Shown here in pieces: positions 44,626 through 55,707 of a stretch of 64,000 bases of DNA; within the stretch, counting starts at the first letter, position 1, and every line of letters starts with the position of its first letter. Made by a program: the position numbers and the translations under genes. This DNA is from Iris pallida (taxonomy: Eukaryota > Streptophyta > Magnoliopsida > Asparagales > Iridaceae): assembly GCA_029216955.1 (NCBI GenBank), contig JANAVB010042311.1, positions 282,901-346,900 on the forward strand. The letters are read 5' to 3'. The notes under the pieces were generated by a model. It was given only the letters and a program-made list of their open reading frames with translations. It was not told the origin of the DNA and searched no databases.

Positions 44626-44626
44626 T

Positions 44627-45984
44627 TGTTAGCCCAATAATTGTATCACATTTTCTGAATGTGTCTAATTGATTAGTTTAACATAAAGATGTCACTAATA
44701 TTCATGTAATCCCTATGCTACTGTTTAATCATATTGCTACTGAAACTTAATATTATCCTACTGTTCATTAAATTTTTATGCTGCTATACTACTTTGTTCG
44801 TCTAACATGTATTTGCAGACAAACAGTAAGCATGATGAAACCAAGACATATGCAATAAAGAATTAATGATGGGCCAAAGACGGTATTATACAAGAAAATT
44901 TCTCTGAACCGCCTAACGACCTATCGAGGGTTATGCTGCTCCGTCAGCGGATAGGGGTCGGGGAGGCAGCACCCCACTTGAGGGTTCGGGGGCGAAGCCC
45001 CCGAAAGGTATTCATATTTTTAGATTTGTTTATCTTTGGACAACTGCCATCAAGGAAAAGGTGTCTTCAAGTCTGAAATGTCAGGAGAAAGGCATCATCA
45101 AAGTACTCATGTCCTTATATTTTATTCTGTATTTTATCTTTATTTTATAGGATAATATATGCATTGAGTCATGCTGACACTGTGTTGGCCTCCTATACCG
45201 TCTACCAAAAAGCCAACCTATTTGTTCAATCCACAAACCAAAAAACCAGCCCATTCAAAAAGAGCCCAAAAACATACTCAGATTTCATATTGACTAACTG
45301 TTCATAGGGCAGCCGAACTCGGTCACCCTTAAACAATATTTTGGATTAGGTCTTCATGTAGAATCGCCTCCGACGTTGGATTTTATGAATGTTATGGAAC
45401 CGAACACTGCCTGATTCGGTCCCCAAAACCTTATAAATAGAAGAGATTTGCTCATTCATTTCATCCCATTCCATTTTATCTTCTATTCCTTACAAGTTCT
45501 CAGCGCTACTTAACCTTCTTATCTAAGCATTTACGACTCCTAACCAAGCAAGTGTCAGTTTGGTTCGATCTAGAAGTTGGTTCGAGTTGTTAAGAAGGCT
45601 TGAAAACCGGTTCGTTTTCATCCCGTTATTGAAGTCGGCAAGTCCTTCGGATTAAAGGCTTGCAAGTTGAAGTAGTGCTCTTCGGATAAAAAACACGTGT
45701 AGTAAGGAGCTGCAAGTGCTTCAGATTCAAAGCTTATGTTTGACGAGATAGTGTTCTCAACATCGAGCTAGAGTACTCGAGACTGGACTAGTCCTTTCAG
45801 AAGAAAACCAATATAAACCTTGGTGTTTGCTTTTGCTTCTCTGAACCCATTTACATTACGCATTTTTTTATTGCCTACTTCATATCAGTTGATTACTGCC
45901 ATAAATAGTTTTAATTTGGTGTATTTTTTTCGCTGTACACACGCACTTTATTCACCCCCTCTAGAGGTGCTCAACGTTCCTTCA
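44627..45984 (+). repeat. Copia-like 3' LTR
   Basis: It begins TGTTAGCCC after a polypurine tract and probably ends near GTTCCTTCA (45984). It includes a perfect GC hairpin (TTCGGGGGC 44985-44993 with GCCCCCGAA 44997-45005), a type common in plant copia LTRs. Near its end is TTATTCACCCCCTCTAGA (45949-45966), typical of the last part of such LTRs. The short stretch TTATAAATAG (45429-45438) is a possible TATA region. The 5' LTR is not in the window. Confidence 0.55.
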
Positions 45985-46009
45985 AAATAAAGAGACAAAA
46001 GACGTGTTA

Positions 46010-46383
46010 CAAAAGACGTGTTTACCTTCACCCAATCTTGAAAAACATATTTGTCACACATTACATATTTTAGCTCGTCATTCCATCCAAACCCACTGGC
46101 AGGATCCCGACATCTCTGTATTAGCACAATATTGTTTTTTCATATGCTTCACTCTTGATTCTATGTGGGGTGAAGCTTGTAGTGAACAACCAAGCAGTTT
46201 TTCGTGCAACCAGACTTGCAACTGTTTAGCATATCCAGCCCTAAAAGTGCTATTGTTAGCATTCCACTTTCCGTCACTTCCTAAGTCTACGAGATACTCA
46301 ACAAGTTTAGCGTCCTCAATCGTGGTCCAATGATGCTTAGAACTAGCCGTCTTCACAAAAAGAGAACAAAATATCAGTTTCAA
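46010..46383 (-). pseudogene. PIF/Harbinger ORF1-like Myb/SANT protein fragment
   Basis: The minus frame reads HHWTTIEDAKLVEYLVDLGS then KWNANNSTFRAGYAKQL, LHEKLLGCSLQASPHIESRV and KHMKKQYCAN, a clear plant Myb/SANT-like DNA-binding domain. In another frame VMCDKYVFQDWVK follows, the expected end. In PIF/Harbinger elements this protein binds the terminal repeats and helps the transposase enter the nucleus. The same domain also occurs in plain plant genes. A frame change near 46080 and loss of the start mark it as broken. Confidence 0.7.
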
Positions 46384-46389
46384 TGATAT

Positions 46390-47440
46390 CAGAATGAAAA
46401 TGATGCATCAGTTAATATAAGATAGAGATTTTAAGACTCAATTGTGCTGTCTAGGACAAACAGTCCAGTGTACTTCCCATTCATAAAAACTTAGACTCGG
46501 AAAGTCAAAAAATTCATAACAAAGAAACTAATAAGCAAATATTATAATGAAGTAAAATTATCTCTATATAGTAAAATACTGCAAAGTGTTTGTGCCACTG
46601 TGGCGAAGTAGCGTAGTCTTTGATTTGCACTACGTAATATAAATCATATTCATGAGCAGACTATAATCAGGTTGACTGTATGTGAAGATCTGGGGTGTCA
46701 TTTTCATAATCTATCAAGTATCATCCAATAAGTGCATCAACTATCCAGAGTGACAGTAATATAGTAGTTACACTATCAATGGCCTCAACAAGGGTTAGTC
46801 TGATGTCAAACATTTCGGGTATATGGATTAGGTACGAAACCCTGGAGTATACTTGCACAAGGCAGTATCTGCAATTACAACATGAACAGCTAAAGAAAGT
46901 GCCATCAAAAGATTGTTCTAAAGAAAGGAAAAGAAAAAGAAAACAAATGATTAATTCACCACTAATCCATATCCTACACAGAGAAACCATCAACCTCTCA
47001 TAATCACCAATAAGGACACCTTTCAGAACATTTCTATATATAATTGGTAACAGGAAAATTTGAGTAAAGTCATCAAGAGATACTTTAGCACTCACAATCA
47101 ACTTAGACTCCATTCCAAATAAAGACATCAAGAGATACTTTAGCACTCACAATCAACATAATCCAAAACTTTGCAGACAATGTCTCTAGGAAATAACAGA
47201 AAACTCCAAAAAGTTGTAAATCAAGTGAATAATCCAAATCATTAACACCAAATGGAACTTATGTTTTCTGTTCACATAATTTTCTACAACTAACACCAGA
47301 TTAGATGTAAACTTCATAGGGTTGTCAATTGAGTGAATATATAAGTTGGTGTTTTAGTCTTTTCAATATTGGAGATTTTTCTACATGGTGTTAGCATTTA
47401 GCTAAAGCTGACCACTTGGTGAACATTCAAGTTCAATAGA
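46390..47440 (-). other. Decayed interior of the Harbinger element
   Basis: AT-rich, with short direct duplications such as AGACATCAAGAGATACTTTAG (near 47068 and 47124, 56 bp apart). No catalytic DDE motif recognised on either strand. Confidence 0.45.
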
Positions 47441-47444
47441 GAAA

Positions 47445-47771
47445 TTATGCTGACCTCATGAGTTGTCTATGGATTATTCTATTCTTAACATCATGTGCCA
47501 ATATATGCAAGAAGACAACTAATTGTTCATATACTGTCATGTTCTTAGTTGGTTCTAGTCTATCGATCTCCCTAAGCATATGACATAAATTGTGGAAAGT
47601 CCTTTGATCCATACGGATGTTCTCAATGCACAATTGATCATTTTCACACACTATTCTATTTAAGTTGACATGCCTCACTATATGTATCTTATAAGCATCC
47701 TCCCATTTTATCTTTCTTGTAGCTTTTAGGTCTAAAATTATCATAATAAACATCATAGTCATCAATAACAA
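47445..47771 (-). pseudogene. PIF/Harbinger transposase N-terminal fragment
   Basis: Minus frame of 108 residues with IRMDQRTFHNLCHMLREI, LEPTKNMTVYEQLVVFLHIL and AHDVKNRIIHRQLMRSA. This is the N-terminal region found before the DDE domain in plant Harbinger-type transposase-like proteins. The DDE part should follow at 47440-46400 but I see no clear catalytic motifs; frames such as 47146-46721 do not match. The transposase is therefore truncated or intron-split and decayed. Confidence 0.75.
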
Positions 47772-47779
47772 CCACCGAT

Positions 47780-48885
47780 CCAGTATCCAGTTGAATTAAC
47801 AAATAGATGAGTACCCTCCTATTTTGTCAAAGGAAGTTTGTCAATTTTCTGATATTGAAAATAAACAACATATTAATAACATACTATTTAACCTAAACAA
47901 ATAAATATATTTAATAAATGTACTATTGGAAATAAATAAATCAATCAACCTTTTTCTAAGGTCTAGTAGTAATTTTTATGAAGGTAAATTTTTTATGTAT
48001 ATGCAATTTTTATGAAGGTGGGTTTTTTTTATGTACACACGTGAATAATACTACATACTGCCAAATGTAAAATCTTACAAACGTGAAAAAAAAAATACCT
48101 ATAGTGACAGAAGGAAGAATCTTTAGAATATGATCTATAATTGGGGAGATAGATATTGAACAAATTTAACTACTACTACAAAAATTCCTAAAATTCCATT
48201 CATAAAAATTATTTTTTGCATATATGTCATGATTGATGGAGGTTACTTAAGCGAGCAATCCAAGTTCATTATTTTTGCATTCTCATTCTAACGTTGAGAC
48301 AAAATCTGAATCTACTCGTACAAAAATTACTAAAATTTTCCAAATTTCTAAAGTCTCTAAAAATTTCCTACAATCTCCAAAATTCCTAAAAAATTCCCAA
48401 ATTTCTAAAAACAAACCTAGAATCACTATATCCTAAAATCATTTCAACTCAATACATGATATACGATTTAGCAAGCAACAAAAGTAAATCATACAAAAAT
48501 TAACAAAAAATGGACAAAAAATAATAAAATGGAGAAATAGGGGAATTCGTACCTATTCTTCGGGAAAGAGAACGATTGAGAGAGAGAGAGAGAGTTAGAG
48601 TTGAGAGTGTGGGAGAGAGAGAGAAAAGAGAAAGAGAGGAAGAGAGAGGCGAAAGACGAGAATGGGAGAGTTGATGGATGAAAAAATAGAGGAGAGAAAA
48701 AAATTGGGAGATTTCTCAAAATTTAGGATGGCAATGTTATAAATATGTGAATTTTTGGCTATTTTATTCCTAGGTATCAAAAAATATAATCACCTATTTG
48801 TTAGGAAATAAGTTTTCCATGTTTATGGGTAAATAATTTATCCAGGTATTCATATTTTTTGGAAATATATTTTAATAGGGTAAAC
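47780..48885. other. AT-rich region with GA tract, Harbinger 5' side
   Basis: No ORF of note. A GAGAGAGA-rich tract (48570-48650) could be a CT-rich leader of the minus-strand transposase gene. CTAAAATTCC/AATTTCTAAA words repeat at 48185-48410. Confidence 0.45.
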
Positions 48886-48956
48886 CAAACATGGAAACGG
48901 TATTCCAATCTTAAATTTTCCCGGACATATAAAACATTCTGCGTACCAAACGCCCC
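48886..48956. repeat. PIF/Harbinger terminal repeat, right end
   Basis: Reading in from 48956 the complement is GGGGCGTTTGGTACGCAGAA, a typical GG-rich ...GTTTGGT tip. TTA (48957-48959) follows, matching the TTA/TAA duplication of this superfamily. The left tip near 45990 is not found, probably deleted or truncated against the copia LTR. Confidence 0.6.
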
Positions 48957-48959
48957 TTA

Positions 48960-50190
48960 GTGTTTTTTATTATGGATCATACTCAATGTAAGTTGTCAAG
49001 AAGTGGAAGAATTATTTTGTTTATATTATGTATTAATGATAGAGAATGTGGGTATAACTTCCAACCATTAACCTAATCTTGTTACATACTATGTAATCTA
49101 CTACTAGTTTGAGATGTGAAATAGATGCAACGATATAATGAACTTTCATAACTTAGCTTGACACCATTTTTTTTCTATCTTATAGTGACTGCAAACAATT
49201 TCTTAATGAAATTTCTTGGCATAAGAACACTTACAGTTAGCAAAAATAGGATCCCATTTAATTAAACGTGTAAATAGTATCCTTAAGCATCCAAGGACCA
49301 ATAGCACGGACTAACCAGTCAATCTTCAACCAAATCACCTACAGGAAGTCAATTATATAAAATACATCTTAAGGTTCAGTTGTTATCATGTACAATCTTT
49401 ATGTATCAAGCACAAAGCATGTAGTCAAAATTAGGTGATGGGTGCGTTAAGCGAAAGACATTCCTTGCTCACTACTATGCAATTAAAGGTTTTATGCGTC
49501 GATATAGTCTAGGAACTTTACACATAGGACCCTTATTTCAACAAACTTTGGGAGGAATATCTTATAATCAATTCTTATTGCACAATAGCCTTTTATTCAA
49601 ATGTAGTTAATTTTGCATTCCTGGGCGTTCACTTCAGCAAGCAATCACCAAGGAGACTCGTGAAAGTAGACTTAAGTGGATTTTGGATGAGACAGGGCAA
49701 TGGAGATACTTCTAAAGAATTTTTGATAGCTAACTTGGTTCACAATGTTAACCATTATAGTTTGAGCAATGTCGGATTGCCACATTTGCCAGAGGTCATT
49801 CTCAAAATAACAGGTTATATTCCTTTACCAGAAACAACTGGTCCATAGGGAAGATGTTAGTCTATACTTTGTTCGGGCTTCCCACAAAATCAAAGGAACA
49901 AAGATTCCATTATGGTATTTGTTAATCATTTATTCAAAATGGCATATTCTACTCCTTGCAACAAGAGTTCTTATGTTATTGATCTTTTTTTTCACTAGAT
50001 TATCAAACTTAATAGGGTTCTTGGAACAATCAATTCTGACCTTGATCTGATGTTTGTAAGTCACTAATGGATTATTTTATTGAAGCTCGACAAATTACTC
50101 CAAATGTAATCTTGGAAGTTGTAAATGATTTAGTTATAATAAACGAGCAAACAAAGAGATCAGTTATGAGCACATATGGTGTACCTTGAC
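48960..50190. other. Unassigned AT-rich stretch
   Basis: No recognisable gene. A 62-codon open frame at 49660-49848 has no motif I know. No terminal repeats or duplications recognised. Confidence 0.4.
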
Positions 50191-50271
50191 ATCTTATTAC
50201 GTCGATACTGTGGCGTAGGGTGGACTTGCCCATGCACTCGCATCCTGGAAAGCGGGTGCGGTCGAGACAAA
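50190..50271 (+). repeat. LTR 3' end fragment
   Basis: CGATACTGTGGCGTAGGGTGG ... AAAGCGGGTGCGGTCGAGACA matches the last ~85 bp of the 52136 and 38493 LTRs. Upstream the similarity fades quickly, so only the end is recognisable. Confidence 0.7.
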
Positions 50272-51316
50272 TTTTTTGGTGGCCCATACAGGTCAGTCTT
50301 CGCAATAATTGTGGAACTCGTGGTAGTACCATATTAGTCGTACTATTGCAAGCCTGCGATTAAGAATTGCTCATTCACAATTATGGTGATTTTATTTTAG
50401 GAAAATGACTAGGCCTAGGACTAAGTACCCCGTGGACAACCCATAGAATATTTTCAAATTAATTACTTGGGTAGTTAAGTTTGTTGCATAGGCTACATGA
50501 TATAGAGATATACATTGAATATTGAGATAACCCTATCAAATGAATTTGAAATATTTTATGTGATAATATTGCGTTTGATAGAATGACTCTAATCAAAGGT
50601 GGAAAGAGTCTTCGATTGATGAATAAGTCTTTAAGGTTATGAGCTTTTGATGTCTTTGAGGTTTAAATTTCTATATGGTTTGATGAATTTATTGATAAGC
50701 TTAAATTTTAAATATTCATATAAAATGATTTTGATTTAATTAATGAAATAAGATCTTGGAAATATTTGAAGATTTATTGAATTTGAAATTTTGAGGAGAT
50801 TGTAGATTTAAGTTTAAATTTTAAAGTGTTTAAATTTTGCAGATTTAAATTTTGGATTTGGATTTTTTAATTTGAAAATTTGAAGAAGTTATAAAAAAGT
50901 GCATTTCAATTTAAAATATTTTGGACGAATTTAAATTTTATGAAGCTTAAATTTTGAGGATATATCGATTTGGATTAAGAGTTGCGAATTTGGTAAGTCG
51001 ATATGGATGAATTGTTAAATCACAATATTGAAGATTCTAATAAATATTGAGCAGTGATTTAAAATTTTAAGGATTGAAATTGAGAAGACTTTTAAAATAT
51101 TCTGGAGATTAAAGATTTACAAGGGTGACGATTGAAATAAGTTAGACGTCAGGTATAGGAGACTCCGCCAAAACTATATCCGCTGATCGTATTCTTTCAC
51201 GTACATCCTTCTTGATCAATTTTTCTATTAAGAATTTTATTATCTTTTCCCCTTATTGATCATTCTTCTTAATAAATTTTCTATCCTTCTTCTTGTAACT
51301 TCTGACTTATTGCATC
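50272..51316 (+). mobile_element. Internal region of a non-coding LTR element, truncated
   Basis: It begins TTTTTTGGTGGCCCATACAG, then GTCAGTCTTCGCAAT and GTGGTAGTAC, closely matching the start of the 52136 element's internal region (55708-55790). The rest is rich in TTTAAATTTT words with no ORF. It ends where a minus-strand LTR begins at 51317. Confidence 0.65.
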
Positions 51317-52135
51317 TGTCATGACCCGCACCCGGATATTCGGGTATGAGTACGAGGGCCATGCCCAGCCAACGCCACAGTATCGACGGTAGAACGCTGA
51401 CAAGTACCTAATAAAATATCTCCACAGTTCTATGATCTACTAAAACAACATGTACTCAAATCACATACAGCTAAGGAAGATATGAAAGAAAGACAATAAT
51501 AGAATCTATAAAATGATCATACATATCAAGAAATATATCGGAGACATATCCGATGAACAAGACATAAATCTAGATAAAGAATATGGCCTAGAGCTCTCCA
51601 AAGGTTAACTCACGTTCAAAGGAACATCGAGATCTGTCATCATGAAGTCCAAGGTGTGGGGCATAACATTACCTTAAAAATAGCTTTCCAGTCAGGATTG
51701 GAGCGAGGTACATCCCTAACAACAGTTCCAGTAAATGATAAAGACTATATAACAGAAAATAAAGATAATATAGGAGATAAAATAATATGTACATGAAATG
51801 TAACATATATAGAAATACTGTAAATAAACAGAAGAATAGGAATCATTATGTATATTAATCAGGAAATAATTATCTATGTGAGTGAGTACTAGGTTCAATA
51901 TGTGTTCGGCTTAGAAACTTGCACGGGAACTTATGTCCTGGTTAATAAACGTGCGGTGTATGATTAACACTCACGAAAAAATAATATCATGCACGAAAAG
52001 GGTATGATCACATATCTATAGTACTACTCCCTGCCCTCGACTGGTACAGTGGATCCAGCCATGGTACGTTATGACACGGATACTCTGAGAATGTCACGAG
52101 CCTTCTCAGGAATCGGTATCTATACAATGCACAAG
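51317..52135 (-). repeat. Minus-strand LTR, first part
   Basis: It starts TGTCATGACCCGCACCCGG, the complement of the shared LTR end, followed by GCCAACGCCACAGTATCGAC. It is interrupted at 52136 by the non-coding element and resumes at 61684. No primer site appears on its outer (left) side, so this is a 3' or solo LTR. GCATC (51312-51316) would be the target duplication. Confidence 0.75.
52131..52135 (+). repeat. Target-site duplication ACAAG, left
   Basis: ACAAG precedes TGTAAGTCCCC at 52136 and follows the LTR end at 61679-61683. Confidence 0.9.
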
Positions 52136-52926
52136 TGTAAGTCCCCTGAATTTCCAGGATTTATTTTCGAATTTCCTAAATTATTTATTCTCCATAATTA
52201 ATTTTATTTAATTAATTTCGATCATTAAATGCTCTTTACCGTGACTTGAAATTCTAGAGCATCAGGGATGCCAGTCTCTGGAAACTTCCTTCTTGAAGTT
52301 TGTAGTAGACGAGATTATCTTCATATTGATATATCGTGTCCCACTCGAACTTGTTCCCTTGTGCTCCATTTGCGCGCACAACTTTCGGGTCAATTTAGAC
52401 CAATTTATCGCCTGTCGTAATTCGTGACTTAATTTTCAATTTAATTTCGGGCCCGACATCGGTCCAATCCAGTCGACCCAATATATGGCCCTGGCCTGTT
52501 TTGAGCCTACTATGCACATGCCACTTGCGTGTCACCGATCTGATCTCCCTTGTGCTCCCATTTTATCAATGATTTTAATTAATTTAAAATTATTATTTTA
52601 ATTAAATCTTGGCCCCAAGCTTGTCCAAACTTGACCGAACCTGATCCAATGCCCAACCAGATTTTATGTGATCCCTGTCATGACTATCCAAACACTCCAC
52701 ATAATTTCTCTTTTTCCTTTTAAAAATATCTTATTTTCTCTCTCTCTATTATATATATATCATATATATATAATATGTCTATCTCTCTCTACATTGAAAT
52801 CCTCACATCACACTCTCTCTCCACACACACAAAATCACCCCCCCCATGTGGTCAGCCGACCTCCTCTCTCTCTCCATTTTCTCTCTCCCCTCCCTATCAT
52901 AATATCCTCTTTATATATTATATACC

Positions 52927-52961
<35 letters not shown>

Positions 52962-53489
52962 TATATAGATATTATATATATTATTAACTTTATATCTAAC
53001 TCTCTCTCTCACTCACTTTACACCTCACTACACTCACCCCCTCTCTCCTGTACATGTTCGAGCAACACCTCCCCCCCATCTCTATCTCACTTTTTCTCTC
53101 TCTCCCAAACAAATATTACACTCCTCCTCTCATCTCTCTCCTCCTAATCACAGCAACCCCTCCATTGCCGAGCTCACCATCTCCTCCTCCCCGACTTCAT
53201 CCTCCTCCTCCCGAACTTATAAACTCTTCCTCCTCCCTAGCTCGTCAAACCGGCCACCAAGTTGACCGTTTAAATTGTGTTTTTGGACAGTTTTGTAACG
53301 CCAACTTCGCGGGTTCGTATCTTTGTCGTCGCAGCTCCGGTTGGCGCGCTACTAGTTCCTATGCGAATTTGGTATAACCCTCTTCCTGCCTCCTTTAGAT
53401 TTTATTTCAGTTTGAGCTTGTTAGGTCGGTCGAATTCGACGCCAAAGTTGGTCGTTCGAATTCTTAGTGTTGCACTTGTAAAATTCCAT

Positions 53490-53990
53490 TTTTGAACCCG
53501 GGACTCCGGATTCAATTTCTGATACCACCAGTAGACTCGTGGCATCGTTCTGGCATGTTTTCATATAAAATTTGCTTGATTTGGAGAATGTGGGCCCTGG
53601 CACGCATTTCGGTGCAAAGCGGGTCCCACTTTCTGAATCAACGGGTCATTTTGAGTTCGGCTCATCGGAATCCAATTCCGGATATACCGTTGAGTTCGTA
53701 TCGTCATTCTGGACTCGTTGACATATAATTTGCTGAGTTTTGAGGACATTGGCTCCAATACGCTTTTTCGTGCAAATCGGATTCCAATATCCGGGTCAAC
53801 GGACCAATCTGAGATCGGGTCATCGGAATCCAGTTTCGGATATACCGTTGAGTTCGTATCGTCATTCTGGATTCGTGGACATATAATTTGTTAGGTTTAG
53901 TGCACTTTTATTTTGACACGTTTTTCGGTGCAAAGCGGGTCCGACACGGACACCATTTTGGCCCGAAATTACCTTTTTGCCCCTGTGTCC
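53490..53990 (+). repeat. 158-bp tandem repeat, about three units
   Basis: GTGCAAA-CGG recurs at 53612, 53770 and 53928, exactly 158 bp apart. Each unit has GGGTCAACGG..., CATCGGAATCCA, GGATATACCGTTGAGTTCG and CGTCATTCTGGA. The solo LTR at 38493 has one diverged unit (40450-40700), and the 3' LTR repeats the same array (59450-59950). Confidence 0.85.
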
Positions 53991-54170
53991 AAATTGGACT
54001 TATGGATAGGCTATCCTAGCTGATTTGATCATTCTGGACACGTTGGTGATGTTTGTTTCACCATCCGACAATATCTGTAGGTTTTCATCCTATTATTATA
54101 ATCTTTCTCTTTTTGTGGTATTTTGAGATCTATCGATTCCAATGATTTCACCATCACTGGAATTTATGTG

Positions 54171-54403
54171 TTGACCCTGTAGATGTTATAGAGACTAGCC
54201 TTGACCCTGTTTGACCATGGTTGACTACTTTGACTGAACGTCGAAGTAGAGTCAACATTTGACCTAGGTTAGACTAGTTTGACCTATAGTTGACTAGGTT
54301 GACCAGTTGACCAAAAGTCAACTGTAAGTCAACCATTGACCCAGTTTGACATAGTGTGGTTTGACTTACTTGACCTGGTTTGACTTAGTGGACTGAGTTG
54401 ACC
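54171..54403 (+). promoter_or_regulatory. Cluster of TTGAC (W-box core) motifs in 5' LTR
   Basis: About 16 forward TTGAC words, mostly TTGACC or TTGACT, and three reverse GTCAA within 233 bp. TTGAC[CT] is the core bound by plant WRKY factors. The cluster is downstream of the likely LTR start, so a promoter role is not certain; it may also be simple repeat drift. Confidence 0.55.
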
Positions 54404-55170
54404 TAGATTACGTAGCTTATACTATAGAATTAAGCCTAACACTGTTGAACCCTAATTAGCTTATTTATATCTCATCTTTAGGAATGTGGCATCACTCTGA
54501 GCATCGACCCCATTTGACAGCTCAGGACCGCAGGCGAGTACATTCACTGATAGTTTTCATTGTCTTGATATCTGCTATATCCGATTCAGTCGTAGTGTCT
54601 TACTTGATTCTCAGTCACGATAGTTCACGGACTAGTACACGTTGGATCATGACATGAGATGTTGTTCCTAGATTTGGGTATATTGGTACACTTCCTGTCT
54701 TGTTCCCTGTACTTGTATAGACACCGATTTCTAAGGAGATTTGCTACCCTTTACGGAATCACGTGCCATGACGTGTCAGGTCCAGATCCATTATACTACT
54801 CGGGATGGGGAATTATTAGGGGCTATGTGATCCAAGCCACCCTGTCACTATTCATGTGCTCGTGCCACTCTCCCTCACGAAGGTGTAGCGAGATCCTCTG
54901 CCTTGTGCTCATTATCCAAGTTGGCCGGCATGACTTTCCGTTGAGGTCACGCAGATTGTCGGCCAGTGGATAGCCTGTCCTGTCACTTATCCCAAGCCGA
55001 TCACATATCGCTCTAATAATTCAGCATTTTTATATTTACTTTATCTTATCGTATATCCTGCTCTGTTCTACATTCATTATTCTCACCATGCCATGATATA
55101 CAGTTACTCACATGCTCTACTTGCCTTTATATTGTACCTTGATTGGAGACTAAGTTCTTCTCGGGAGAAG

Positions 55171-55210
55171 GGTTACAACCCCGGTCCTTGTTTGGTTTAA
55201 GAGTTGTAGC
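55171..55210 (+). other. Conserved-loop hairpin, non-coding element 5' LTR
   Basis: GTTACAAC (55172-55179) pairs with GTTGTAGC (55203-55210), one G-T pair, around a loop containing GTCCTTGTTTGGTTT. The 3' LTR version (61148-61157 with 61177-61186) has ten pairs. Confidence 0.65.
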
Positions 55211-55707
55211 TCAGCTTTCGAACGGTTCCTAAGTCTTCATATATCTTTGTCTTGTAGTTCATTATACTGTCTCTTATAGAATTTGTCATTCACATGGAAC
55301 TGCTGTTAGTGTTTGTACTTGCTCATTTTCCTGACAGGATACCATTGATAATATTTTAGGAGTTGTTATACCATTAGTGGACTTCATGATGTTGCTAGCA
55401 GAGGTGGATCTCACTATTATTCTATGTGAGTTTGCCTGGTAGTTAGTTATCTTTAGTTAGTCTTGTTGTTCCTTCTTTATTTTCTTGTCTTATGATCATT
55501 GTAGATTCTAGTTGTTCTAGTGATTGTTATTATTTCTCGTCTTATCTTCCTTAGTTTTCGTGATGTGACATGAGTACAGTTCTAGTTATGGATCTTTAGA
55601 TTACAGTTAGTATCGGGTACTTGACAGCGTTCTACCGCCGATACTGCGGCGTAGGCTGGGCGTGGCCCACGTATTCGTATCCATATATCCGGTGTGGGGT
55701 CGTGACA

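Larger units (their letters stand above)
52136..55707 (+). repeat. 5' LTR of the non-coding element
   Basis: 3572 bp, TGTAAGTCCCCTGAA ... GGGGTCGTGACA. Parts in order: AT microsatellite (52926-52975), CT-rich leader (52980-53230), 158-bp repeats (about 53490-53990), TTGAC cluster (54171-54403), donor-like CAG|GCGAGT (54533/54534), hairpin (55171-55210), acceptor-like TTTTCCTGACAG (55337). ORFs inside, such as 53054-53377, are low complexity or repeat products. Confidence 0.92.

Noticed and set aside
46721..47146. 141-codon minus-strand ORF as the Harbinger DDE domain
   Set aside because: It lacks recognisable catalytic Asp/Glu motifs and reads as a hydrophobic, low-information frame.
49660..49848. 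62-codon ORF
   Set aside because: No motif, no supporting context, and length within chance for this base composition.
53054..53377. 107-codon ORF starting in a CT-rich tract
   Set aside because: Low-complexity Ser/Pro/Leu sequence within an LTR; the equivalent position in the 3' LTR does not keep the frame.
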